Shown here: positions 1 to 5,702 of the stretch, one piece after another
Numbering within the stretch: position 1 is the first letter of the stretch
Layout of the letters: each line of letters starts with the position of its first letter
Assembly (NCBI GenBank): GCA_964579735.1
Contig: CAZOHH010000092.1
Span: 1 to 7,907 of the forward strand
DNA: 7,907 nt
Reading direction: 5' to 3'
Source of the DNA: CAILLO01 sp964579735
Lineage (GTDB): Bacteria; Bacillota; Clostridia; Saccharofermentanales; UBA5734
Program-made: the position numbers and the translations under genes
Notes under the pieces: generated by a model
What the model saw: the letters and a program-made list of their open reading frames with translations, nothing else
The model's database searches: none
Told to the model about the DNA's origin: nothing

Positions 1-107
1 CCCTCCACGAAGAATTCCTGATACCGGAACCGCTTGTTGCGGTTGGTCTTCAGCACCTCGAATTTCTGAAAAGCGGCGTTCCTGGAGTGGATCTTCTCGA
101 CCTTCAT
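1..107 (-). CDS. TrmH/SpoU-family RNA 2'-O-methyltransferase, N-terminal fragment
   Basis: An ATG at 107-105 on the minus strand opens a frame that stays open to the window edge (35 codons plus two bases). The peptide begins MKVEKIHSRNAAFQKFEVLK and continues with a basic stretch ending in QEFFVEG. This matches the start of TrmH/SpoU-type methyltransferases: a short substrate-binding region that recognises RNA and ends in a conserved F-hydrophobic-x-EG segment before the knotted SAM-binding domain. The SAM domain lies outside the window, so the assignment rests on this N-terminal pattern only. Such enzymes methylate ribose 2'-OH groups of rRNA or tRNA. No strong Shine-Dalgarno is visible (GGCAAGCAGA precedes the ATG). 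An extended -10 promoter lies about 60 bases upstream, and the gene is divergent from the oxidoreductase at 247. Family confidence is moderate; the target nucleotide is unknown. Confidence 0.62.
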   Translation of the reverse strand, partial: MKVEKIHSRNAAFQKFEVLKTNRNKRFRYQEFFVE

Positions 108-129
108 TCTGCTTGCCTACCCGTGCCTT

Positions 130-144
130 CCGGATCCGATCCGG
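130..144. repeat. 7-1-7 perfect inverted repeat (CCGGATC-C-GATCCGG)
   Basis: A 15-base perfect dyad lies in the leader of the minus-strand methyltransferase gene, at about +16 to +30 of the transcript predicted from the extended -10. It could be an operator for a dimeric regulator or a tight leader structure, though a one-base loop disfavours an RNA hairpin. No regulator family is recognised from it. Confidence 0.4.
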
Positions 145-165
145 TTCGTTTCCAAAGTAGGTTTC

Positions 166-174
166 ATTGTAGCA
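166..174 (-). promoter_or_regulatory. Extended -10 promoter for the TrmH-like gene
   Basis: Read on the minus strand, TGC-TACAAT occupies 174-166: a TGn extension plus a five-of-six match to TATAAT. No good -35 exists at 16-18 bp spacing, which is tolerated at extended -10 promoters. The predicted start is near 159, giving a leader of about 52 bases before the ATG at 107. Its upstream region overlaps the -35 of the divergent promoter at 194-221. Confidence 0.5.
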
Positions 175-193
175 TAATGACATGGTTTTCATC

Positions 194-221
194 TTGACAC
201 GGGTTCCGCGAGTACTATACT
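194..221 (+). promoter_or_regulatory. Sigma70-type promoter of the oxidoreductase gene
   Basis: TTGACA at 194-199 is a perfect -35 and TATACT at 216-221 matches TATAAT at five of six positions, with a 16-base spacer. With normal geometry transcription starts near G228, only about 19 bases before the ATG at 247. That places most of the AGGAGG at 224-229 upstream of the transcript and leaves GGAAAGAAGG as the usable ribosome binding site. Confidence 0.75.
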
Positions 222-246
222 TCAGGAGGAAAGAAGGTGCTTCGAC

Positions 247-1479
247 ATGGGATTCAAGATGGGCATCGCAGGTTGTGGAGGCTTCGGGAACTGCTTCGCG
301 CCGCTTTACAAGGCGCACCCACTGGTGGATGAAGTCGTCATCGCGGACCTGATTCCCGAGCGGGTCGCGGACTTCTCGAAGAAATACGGCATCGAGCGCA
401 CGTGCGACAGTCTGGACGAACTACTGAAGACGGATATCGACGCCGTCGCCATCATCACCCAGCGTCAGCTGCATGGTCCGATGGTCATCCAGTCGTTGAA
501 GGCCGGAAAGCACGTCTACAGCGCCGTGCCCATGGCGATCGATATCGCGGATGTCCAGGAAATCATTCGTCTGGTCAAGGAGACGGGCCTGATCTACATG
601 GTCGGCGAGACCAGCTACTACTACCCGGAAACGGTACTCTGCCGCAATCTCTTCAAGCAAGGGAAATTCGGCGAGTTCGTCTATGGGGAAGCCCAGTACC
701 TGCACGACATGAGCGAGTTCTACGAGCCCTATATCCACTCCGGCGGCCCGAACTGGAAGCGGATCGCCGGCTTCCCGCCGATGTTCTACCCCACGCATTC
801 CGTGTCCATGATGCTCGGCGTGACGGGAGCCTACGTGACCCAGGTGTCCTGCATGGGATACCGCGACCACCACGAGGACGGAATCTTCGGCGAGGAAAAC
901 AACGACTTCGCGAACCCGTTCAGCAACGAGACGGCGCTCATGCGGACTTCCGACGGCGGCTACTGCCGCATCAACGAGTTCCGGCGGGTACCGACCTTCC
1001 AGGAGACCGGCACGCGGTCCTCGGTCTTCATGTCGATGATGGGCACCAAGGGCGGCTTCGAACACGCTCCCCTGAACGCGTACTGGATCGAGAAGGAGAC
1101 GAAGGAGCTCGTCGACGTCTCGGCCCAGGTGACGCTGGGCCAGTGCGCCCAGCCCTCGGAGGCTGAAGAGGTCACGGAAGAATACAAGAAGAGGGACTTC
1201 TTCTCCGGCGTGGCGCCCGTGCACCCCATCGGACGCCTCCCGAAGAACTTCTCCTCGATGAACAACGGCCATCTCGGCTCCCACCAGTTCCTGGTGGACG
1301 ATTTCTGCAAGGCCGTCACGACCGGAAAACTCCCGCCGAACCATGCATGGGCCGCCGCGGCGCACTGCGTACCGGGCCTCGTCGCGCACGAGTCCGCGAT
1401 CAAGGGCGGCGAACTGATGGACGTGCCCTACATGGGCGCGCCGCCTGCCGATTGGCCTATGCTCAATCCGGACGACTGA
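247..1479 (+). CDS. Gfo/Idh/MocA-family NAD(P)-dependent oxidoreductase
   Basis: This 410-residue protein has a Rossmann nucleotide-binding domain at about residues 4-125 and the C-terminal alpha/beta domain of the Gfo/Idh/MocA family, whose members oxidise or reduce sugars, inositols and related polyols. The dinucleotide loop is GIAGCGGFG (6-14). Asp34 at the end of the second strand suggests NAD over NADP. The usual EKP motif after strand five is replaced by SAVP (92-95), so the conserved lysine is Val94. GGPNW (166-170) and YPTHS (181-185) provide a His (184) where the family carries its active-site His. The ATG at 247 was chosen because no in-frame start lies just upstream; Met5 is an alternative. 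A purine-rich AGGAGGAAAGAAGG (224-237) precedes it. The gene appears monocistronic, with its own promoter and a hairpin downstream. Substrate is not predictable, and the missing lysine may mean altered or lost redox chemistry. Confidence 0.93.
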   Translation: MGFKMGIAGCGGFGNCFAPLYKAHPLVDEVVIADLIPERVADFSKKYGIERTCDSLDELLKTDIDAVAIITQRQLHGPMVIQSLKAGKHVYSAVPMAIDIADVQEIIRLVKETGLIYMVGETSYYYPETVLCRNLFKQGKFGEFVYGEAQYLHDMSEFYEPYIHSGGPNWKRIAGFPPMFYPTHSVSMMLGVTGAYVTQVSCMGYRDHHEDGIFGEENNDFANPFSNETALMRTSDGGYCRINEFRRVPTFQETGTRSSVFMSMMGTKGGFEHAPLNAYWIEKETKELVDVSAQVTLGQCAQPSEAEEVTEEYKKRDFFSGVAPVHPIGRLPKNFSSMNNGHLGSHQFLVDDFCKAVTTGKLPPNHAWAAAAHCVPGLVAHESAIKGGELMDVPYMGAPPADWPMLNPDD

Positions 1480-1495
1480 CAGCCGTCTGCGGCTG
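1480..1495 (+). other. Small perfect hairpin directly after the oxidoreductase stop
   Basis: CAGCCG (1480-1485), loop TCTG, CGGCTG (1490-1495) forms a six-base-pair stem starting one base past the TGA. There is no T-run, so it is not a terminator by itself. It may protect the 3' end together with the larger stem at 1524-1559. Confidence 0.35.
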
Positions 1496-1523
1496 CGCAA
1501 GGTCGACGATTCCCCCCGACGAC

Positions 1524-1559
1524 AAGAGGGCGGACTCCGAAAAAGGAGCCCGCCCTCTT
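1524..1559. terminator. Probable bidirectional terminator hairpin
   Basis: Arms 1524-1538 and 1545-1559 pair over 15 positions with a single A/C mismatch at 1534/1549, closing a GAAAAA loop. It lies between the convergent stops at 1479 and 1573, the expected place for a shared terminator. Neither side has a clear T-run (CCTAGTCTGAT follows on plus, GTCGTCGGGG on minus), so stopping may depend on stem strength or a factor, or the stem may serve as a 3'-end stabiliser. Confidence 0.6.
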
Positions 1560-1572
1560 CCTAGTCTGATAT

Positions 1573-2649
1573 TCAGGCCTTGACCGCCCAGCGCAGCTTG
1601 GCGGAACGAGCGCGGCTGTTGGTGTTGCACTCCTCCGGCGAAGGACGGACGGGGTCTGGAGCGACTTCTCGGTAGACCCCTTCGCGGCAGAGGCGTTGGA
1701 AGGATTTCTTCACGAGACGGTCCTCGCCGGAATGGAACGAAAGGACGGCGACTCGACCTCCGGAAGCGAGGGCTGCCGGGAGCTTTTCCAGAAAGTCGTA
1801 GAGCACCTGGAATTCCTCGTTGACGTCGATGCGCAGTGCCTGGAAGCATCGTTGGCAGGACTTCTTGACTTCGTCGACACGACGGTCTCCCGGGATGAAC
1901 CGCAGCGCGTCCTGGATGACCTCCCGGAGCTGGGTCGTCGTGGTCAGCTCGGTTCCGTTCTGGAGCTCGATGTCGATTGCGCGTGCGATCTCCGCGGCGT
2001 ACGGCTCGTCGGCGTTCTCGAGGAACATGCCCTCCAACTCGGCACGGGACAAGGACTTCAGGCGGTCCGCGGCGGATATGCCTTGCCTGGGGTTGAGCCG
2101 CATGTCCAGAGGACCTTCCCGCTTGTAGGAGAATCCGCGCTCGGGGTTGTCGATCTGCATGGAGGAGACCCCCAGGTCCGCCAGCACGAAGTCCAGCGGT
2201 CCCGAGGTGAGCACGATCCGGTCGATCTCGGAAAAGTTCAACTGCTGGACCGTGAAAATGTCGGGACCGTAGCCCAGGTTCGCAAGGCGCTCCTGTGTGC
2301 GCGGCAGTTCCAGCGGATCCGCGTCGATCGCATACAAGCGGCCCTTCGAGTCCAGGCACTTGAGCATCTCCAGCGCATGGCCTCCGTAGCCGAGAGTGGC
2401 GTCCAGTCCCGTCTGCCCCGGCTGGATCCGGAGTACATCCAGGATCTCCTGGACGCAGATCGGCCGGTGCATCCCGGCAGGCGTGCTTCCGCGCTGGATG
2501 ACTTTCTGCACGTCCTCCGCATACTTCTCGGGCTGGAGTTCCTTGTACTTCTCCTTGAACGTCCTGGGGTGCGTGCCCTTGTAGCGGACGCGCCGCTTGT
2601 GGGGTTGCTCGGGGCTGTCCGTGGGGCTGCCGTCCTGATCTGGTTGCAT
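1573..2649 (-). CDS. rsmH: 16S rRNA (cytosine1402-N4)-methyltransferase RsmH (MraW)
   Basis: RsmH transfers a methyl group from SAM to N4 of C1402 in the 16S rRNA P-site region. The 358-residue protein shows the family motifs in order: HRPICVQE (61-68), the SAM loop DATLGYGGH (83-91), AIDADPLEL (107-115), LADLGVSSMQID (156-167), GFSYKREGPLDMR (172-184), then LSFHSGEDRLVKK (about 304-316; the usual Leu after FHS is Gly) and a C-terminal NSRARSAKLRW. It is longer than typical enzymes of about 310 residues because of a basic N-terminal extension of about 55 residues, rich in Lys/Arg, before the first motif. The ATG at 2649 is supported by GAAGGCGGAG upstream. The gene stands alone rather than beside ftsL, pbp or mur genes, and lies 116 bases downstream of feoB on the same strand with its own likely promoter. 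Identity is secure; whether it is the only copy cannot be told here. Confidence 0.95.
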   Translation of the reverse strand: MQPDQDGSPTDSPEQPHKRRVRYKGTHPRTFKEKYKELQPEKYAEDVQKVIQRGSTPAGMHRPICVQEILDVLRIQPGQTGLDATLGYGGHALEMLKCLDSKGRLYAIDADPLELPRTQERLANLGYGPDIFTVQQLNFSEIDRIVLTSGPLDFVLADLGVSSMQIDNPERGFSYKREGPLDMRLNPRQGISAADRLKSLSRAELEGMFLENADEPYAAEIARAIDIELQNGTELTTTTQLREVIQDALRFIPGDRRVDEVKKSCQRCFQALRIDVNEEFQVLYDFLEKLPAALASGGRVAVLSFHSGEDRLVKKSFQRLCREGVYREVAPDPVRPSPEECNTNSRARSAKLRWAVKA

Positions 2650-2713
2650 TCGGTTCTCCGCCTTCTATCGCGCTTGCATCCGATCGCGCTCGCGTCGGAA
2701 TCCTAGAGGAATC

Positions 2714-2742
2714 ATGATAGCAAACGGGATTTTCAAAGGCAA
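2714..2742 (-). promoter_or_regulatory. Extended -10 promoter of rsmH
   Basis: On the minus strand TTGCCT (2742-2737, four of six to TTGACA) is followed after 17 bases by TATCAT (2719-2714, five of six to TATAAT), preceded by TGC (2722-2720) as an extended -10. The predicted start is near 2707, leaving a leader of about 58 bases before the ATG at 2649. The site sits in the AT-rich patch between feoB and rsmH. Confidence 0.6.
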
Positions 2743-2765
2743 ACGTGACGGCGCGCGAATCCTCG

Positions 2766-4814
2766 CTACCCGATGCGGGAGGCAATCTGATAGAAGATCA
2801 CGGCGAGCAGCCAGCCGAGGGCCAGCGTGTACCCTGCGGCGAAGGCGGCCCATCCCCATGAGCCGGTCTCCTTTCGAATGGTCGCGAGGGTCGCTGCGCA
2901 AGGGATGTACAGCAGGGTCATGATCAGGAACGCATAGGCGGAGATCGGGGTGAAGTGCTGCGCAAGCATTCCGCCCAGCGCCTGCTCGCCGACGCCGTAG
3001 GTCACGGCGAGGGAGCCGATGACGACCTCCTTCGCGAGAACGCCGAAAAGCAGGGCGACCGCCGCCTGCCAGAAACCGAAGCCGGCGGGCGAAAGGGCAG
3101 GGGAGAGGAACGTGCCGATCTGGCCAAGATACGAATCAGCAGAGGCGTAGGGAACCCCGACGGGTAGATTCGCGAGACCCCAGACGCCGACCACGGCGAG
3201 CAGGATCACGGTTCCCGCTTTGCGCACGTACGAGGCTCCGCGATCCCACGTCTGGTATAAGGAGTTCCGCGGCGAGGGCAGGCGGTAGGGCGGGAACTCC
3301 ATGACGAAGTGGGAGGAGCGGCCTGGCAGGATCGTGCGGTGGAAGAGCATGCCCATGAGCACGGCGACGACGATGCCGAGCAGGTAGAGGGAGAACACGA
3401 CGAGCCCCTGGTTCGCTCCGAAGAACGCGCCTGCGAACACGAGGTAGACGGGGAGACGCGCGGAACAGGAGAGGAGAGGGCTGATGAGGATCGTGATGAG
3501 CCGGTCCTTGCGGTTGTCGAGCGTGCGGGCGGCCAGGATGGAGGGGACGTTGCAACCGAAGCCCAGCAGGAGGGGGATGAAGGAGCGTCCGTGGAGTCCG
3601 AGCGCGTGCATGAAACGGTCGACGACATAGGCCGCGCGGGCCATGTAGCCGCTGTCCTCGAGAAGGGATATGGCCAGGAAGAGAAACAGGATGTTGGGAA
3701 GGAAGACGAGGACGGAGCCGACGCCTCCGACGATTCCGTCGACGAGGAGTGACGAAAGGAGCGGGTGGGCAGACATGGAGGCGAGTCCTGCCGACAGGGC
3801 TTGGCCCAGCCAGCCGAAGAGCCACTCGATCAGGGCCTTCAGGGGCAAGGCCGCCGCGAAGGAGAACTGGAACAGGGCCGCCATGACCAGCAGGAAGACC
3901 GGGATTCCGGTGAACCTGCCCGTGACGACGCGGTCGATCCGCTCGGAGATGTTGGATCTGCGGTCGGGACCGGACGGGCGGCGGACGGTCTGGAGCACGA
4001 TGGCGGCGATCGTCGCGTACCGGTGGCCCACCGCGATGGAGAGAACGTCCTCTCCGGTATCCTTCTCGATGGTGGCGGAGAGCTCGCGCGCAAGGGACAA
4101 GGCGCCGTCGAGGGCAGGAAGCAGGTCGTGGAGACGCCCGGGGAGAAACGCGTCCCCCTCGAGCAGCCGGAGCGCGCAGAACCGGGACGATAGGGATCCG
4201 GGGAGACCGCCCGCTTCCAGGAAGGCCGCTTCGAGCTTTCCAATCGCGGTCTCGATCGCGCTGCCGTACCGGAGGGGTTCGTGGGACGGACGGTCGGAGG
4301 CGGTGGCAGCCGCGACGGCCCGGTCGAGCAGTTCTGAGACCCCGACGCCCCGTGCGCCGGAGGTCGGCACCACGGGGACGCCGAGAAGCGCCTCCAGGGC
4401 GGGCGCGTCGATCTCCATCCCGCTGCGGGCGAGTTCGTCGTGCAGGTTGAGGGCCAGGACCAGGGGCAGGCCCGATTCCTGGATCTGGAGTGCGAGATAG
4501 AGGTTGCGCTCGATGTTGGTCGCATCAAGGACGTCGATGACCGCGTCGGGGGGTTCGAAGAGAAGGTAGTCGCGAGTGACGGCCTCGTCGGGTGAAGCCG
4601 CGGAGAGGCTGTACGTGCCGGGGAGATCCACCAGTACAATCTCCCGACCGCCATGGAGACAATTCCCTTCCTTGCGCTCGACGGTCTTCCCGGGCCAGTT
4701 TCCGGTGTGCTGATGGGAGCCGGTGAGGGTGTTGAAGAGGGAGGTCTTGCCGGAATTCGGGTTGCCGGCCAGCCCGAAGGTCAGGGTGCGCCGAGGAGGG
4801 TGGGATCCGTTCAA
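2766..4814 (-). CDS. feoB: Ferrous iron transporter FeoB
   Basis: FeoB is the inner-membrane Fe(II) permease with an N-terminal G-protein domain. The 682-residue protein has G1 GNPNSGKT (17-24), the switch region TGNWPGKTVE (37-46), G3 DLPG (63-66), G4 NLHD (123-126) and a G5-like TSGARGVG (151-158), then a helical spacer and, from about residue 300, a polytopic membrane domain. The Gate region holds the expected LLEDSGYMARAAY, GFGCNVPS with its conserved Cys, and LLSCSARLPVY with a second Cys. A second Gate follows, ending in the LLYIPCAATLATIRKE segment. It is shorter than E. coli FeoB (773) and lacks a Cys-rich C-terminal tail. The start is TTG at 4814-4812, chosen because AAAGGAGAG lies six to seven bases upstream and no ATG is nearby. 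It follows feoA after 43 bases, so the two are co-transcribed with the repressor gene. Confidence 0.97.
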   Translation of the reverse strand: MNGSHPPRRTLTFGLAGNPNSGKTSLFNTLTGSHQHTGNWPGKTVERKEGNCLHGGREIVLVDLPGTYSLSAASPDEAVTRDYLLFEPPDAVIDVLDATNIERNLYLALQIQESGLPLVLALNLHDELARSGMEIDAPALEALLGVPVVPTSGARGVGVSELLDRAVAAATASDRPSHEPLRYGSAIETAIGKLEAAFLEAGGLPGSLSSRFCALRLLEGDAFLPGRLHDLLPALDGALSLARELSATIEKDTGEDVLSIAVGHRYATIAAIVLQTVRRPSGPDRRSNISERIDRVVTGRFTGIPVFLLVMAALFQFSFAAALPLKALIEWLFGWLGQALSAGLASMSAHPLLSSLLVDGIVGGVGSVLVFLPNILFLFLAISLLEDSGYMARAAYVVDRFMHALGLHGRSFIPLLLGFGCNVPSILAARTLDNRKDRLITILISPLLSCSARLPVYLVFAGAFFGANQGLVVFSLYLLGIVVAVLMGMLFHRTILPGRSSHFVMEFPPYRLPSPRNSLYQTWDRGASYVRKAGTVILLAVVGVWGLANLPVGVPYASADSYLGQIGTFLSPALSPAGFGFWQAAVALLFGVLAKEVVIGSLAVTYGVGEQALGGMLAQHFTPISAYAFLIMTLLYIPCAATLATIRKETGSWGWAAFAAGYTLALGWLLAVIFYQIASRIG

Positions 4815-4857
4815 TTCGCTCTCCTTTGTAAGGGCGGGCTAACGATCGGGAATGTCT

Positions 4858-5145
4858 TCAGACGGATCCTGCCCGCTTAAGGGTGTCGACTTCGACCAGG
4901 TCGGCTTCGCTTCTCCGCAGGCTCAGCCGATAGCCGCGAAGAAGGACCTCGATGGGGTCTCCCATCGGAGCCGTGCCAAGAATCTCGATCTCGGTTCCCG
5001 GGGTCAGCCCCATCTCGAGCATGCGCTTGCGGGAATCCCCACCAGGGAGGATCCGGCGCACGCGGCCGTGATAACCGACCTTGTAGCAGGACAGGGGGCG
5101 CGGCGCAGAAGCCCCGCAGCCCGAACAGTTCTCGCAACCGCTCAT
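4858..5145 (-). CDS. feoA: FeoA-family protein with N-terminal cysteine cluster
   Basis: FeoA is a small cytoplasmic SH3-fold protein that binds or regulates FeoB. The 95-residue product has the family core from about residue 22: GRVRRILPGG, RMLEMGLTPGTEIEIL, GDPIEVLLRGYRLSLRRSEA and a final hydrophobic strand. Ahead of it sits an extension with Cys4, Cys7 and Cys10 in a CxxCxxC array plus Cys20, which typical 75-80-residue FeoA proteins do not need and which could bind iron or an Fe-S cluster. The ATG (5145-5143) overlaps the repressor stop TGA (5144-5142) as ATGA, so translation is probably coupled; the upstream GAGAGAGG is only a modest ribosome binding site. The Cys extension is retained in this call because the overlap fixes the start and the next in-frame Met would fall inside the core. 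Confidence 0.9.
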   Translation of the reverse strand: MSGCENCSGCGASAPRPLSCYKVGYHGRVRRILPGGDSRKRMLEMGLTPGTEIEILGTAPMGDPIEVLLRGYRLSLRRSEADLVEVDTLKRAGSV

Positions 5146-5561
5146 TGAGGGCCTCTCTCAGGCTTGGCCGTCCGTTTCGTGAAGCCTGCGGTGAAGGCCT
5201 CGATCCGTGCGATCGTCTCCGCTCCGAGCGCATGCTCCATGGCGCAGGCCTCTCGGTCCGCTGTTGCGGAGTCGGCGCCGAGGACCTCCGAGAGGAAGAT
5301 CCGGAGGAGATGGTGCCGGTGACGTACGTTCGACGCGCGCACCAGGCCTTCCTCCGAAAACTCGACGTGACCGTAGACCTCCTGGCGTGCCAGCCCGAGC
5401 TCCTTGAGTCTTGCGACCGCCTGCGTGGCCGTGGGCTTCGCGATGGACAGGCGCGCCGCGATGTCGGTGATGCGGATCGTCCCGGACAGGTCCTGCAGTT
5501 CCAGCATCGCCTCCAGGCAGTCCTCGAGGGCGTTGGACAAGGGATTGATGGTTTCCGGCAT
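5142..5561 (-). CDS. DtxR/MntR-family metal-dependent repressor, short form
   Basis: This 139-residue protein has a winged helix-turn-helix (about 8-70, recognition region around IAKPTATQAVARLKELGL) followed by the DtxR-type dimerisation and metal-binding helices (about 75-125). The length equals MntR-type proteins; the SH3 domain of DtxR/IdeR is absent. Aligning by eye, the primary metal site is Asp14 (as in MntR; Met10 in DtxR), Cys106 (as in DtxR; Glu in MntR), Glu109 and His110. In the ancillary site His83 is kept, but DtxR Glu83 and His98 correspond to Arg87 and Asp102. The metal could therefore be Fe(II) or Mn(II); position upstream of feoAB favours Fe(II). The start ATG at 5561 has GAGGAG five bases upstream. 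It is the first gene of a repressor-feoA-feoB operon and probably binds the dyad at 5590-5605. No gene symbol is given because the subgroup is ambiguous. Confidence 0.9.
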   Translation of the reverse strand: MPETINPLSNALEDCLEAMLELQDLSGTIRITDIAARLSIAKPTATQAVARLKELGLARQEVYGHVEFSEEGLVRASNVRHRHHLLRIFLSEVLGADSATADREACAMEHALGAETIARIEAFTAGFTKRTAKPERGPQ

Positions 5562-5570
5562 GGCATCTCC

Positions 5571-5617
5571 TCATATCGGCCACAACTAAGTTAGACACTA
5601 CTAACAAATCATATCGG
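5571..5617. repeat. 9-bp direct repeat TCATATCGG flanking the feo operator
   Basis: TCATATCGG occurs at 5571-5579 and again at 5609-5617, 38 bases apart. The second copy overlaps the feo -10 element and the first lies just ahead of the repressor gene's ribosome binding site. The operator dyad is between them. It may be chance, a duplication, or a second regulator's site. Confidence 0.4.
5590..5605. promoter_or_regulatory. Putative DtxR/MntR-type operator (GTTAG-N6-CTAAC)
   Basis: GTTAG (5590-5594) and CTAAC (5601-5605) form a perfect inverted repeat with a six-base centre, lying across the predicted start site and just downstream of the -10. DtxR-family operators are AT-rich dyads with TTAG/CTAA half-sites, and binding here would block polymerase. 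A further CTAA at 5586-5589 abuts the first TTAG, making CTAAGTTAG a second overlapping dyad. Metal-responsive autoregulation is inferred from position and half-site. Confidence 0.6.
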
Positions 5618-5637
5618 TTGGAGACCCGACTTGTCAA
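5608..5637 (-). promoter_or_regulatory. Promoter of the repressor-feoA-feoB operon
   Basis: On the minus strand a perfect TTGACA (5637-5632) is followed after 18 bases by TATGAT (5613-5608, five of six). The predicted start is near 5601, about 40 bases before the ATG at 5561. It is strong on paper, as expected of a promoter held down by a repressor. Confidence 0.75.
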
Positions 5638-5660
5638 CCCATGAAATCGCCCCAGGGATT

Positions 5661-5674
5661 GTGATTCGAATCAA
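5661..5674. promoter_or_regulatory. Crp/Fnr-family-like site GTGAT-TCGA-ATCAA
   Basis: The sequence contains the perfect 12-bp palindrome TGATTCGAATCA (5662-5673). It matches the FNR consensus TTGAT-N4-ATCAA at nine of ten defined positions and the CRP consensus TGTGA-N6-TCACA at eight of ten. Its centre (5667.5) is exactly 41.5 bp upstream of the start predicted from TAGGAT at 5697-5702, the class II activator position. From the feo start it is at about -66.5, which is out of phase for class I activation. The site is seen; the regulator is inferred. Confidence 0.5.
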
Positions 5675-5696
5675 TGCTTCGCGTCACGTGGACCCG

Positions 5697-5702
5697 TAGG
5701 AT
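5697..5702 (+). promoter_or_regulatory. Candidate -10 of the HMA-ATPase operon
   Basis: TAGGAT lies 55 bases ahead of the HMA gene and has no acceptable -35 at normal spacing (ATGCTT at 17 bp). This is typical of activator-dependent promoters and fits the palindrome at 5661-5674. On its own the hexamer is weak; the call depends on the spacing to the palindrome. Confidence 0.4.

Noticed and set aside
421..1500. 359-codon minus-strand frame antisense to the oxidoreductase
   Set aside because: Low-complexity Arg/Val/His composition with no domain; the plus-strand gene explains the region.
1696..2706. 336-codon plus-strand frame opposite rsmH
   Set aside because: No recognisable protein and no ribosome binding site; it is antisense to a secure gene.
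2711..2718. ATCATGAT palindrome overlapping the rsmH -10
   Set aside because: An eight-base palindrome in AT-rich promoter sequence is weak evidence for an operator.
1463..2785. 440-codon minus-strand frame covering rsmH in another phase
   Set aside because: The rsmH frame has the full set of family motifs; this one is Arg/Pro/Gly-rich shadow sequence.
3670..4500. 276-codon plus-strand frame opposite feoB
   Set aside because: Ser/Arg-rich shadow sequence antisense to the FeoB membrane and G domains.
4836..4843. Single CTAA half-site near the feoB start, considered as a second repressor operator
   Set aside because: No matching inverted half-site at suitable spacing; a lone tetramer is expected by chance.
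4834..4876. GCGGGC/GCCCGC inverted repeat in the feoA-feoB gap
   Set aside because: Only six base pairs with a 31-base loop; not convincing as a terminator or regulatory structure.
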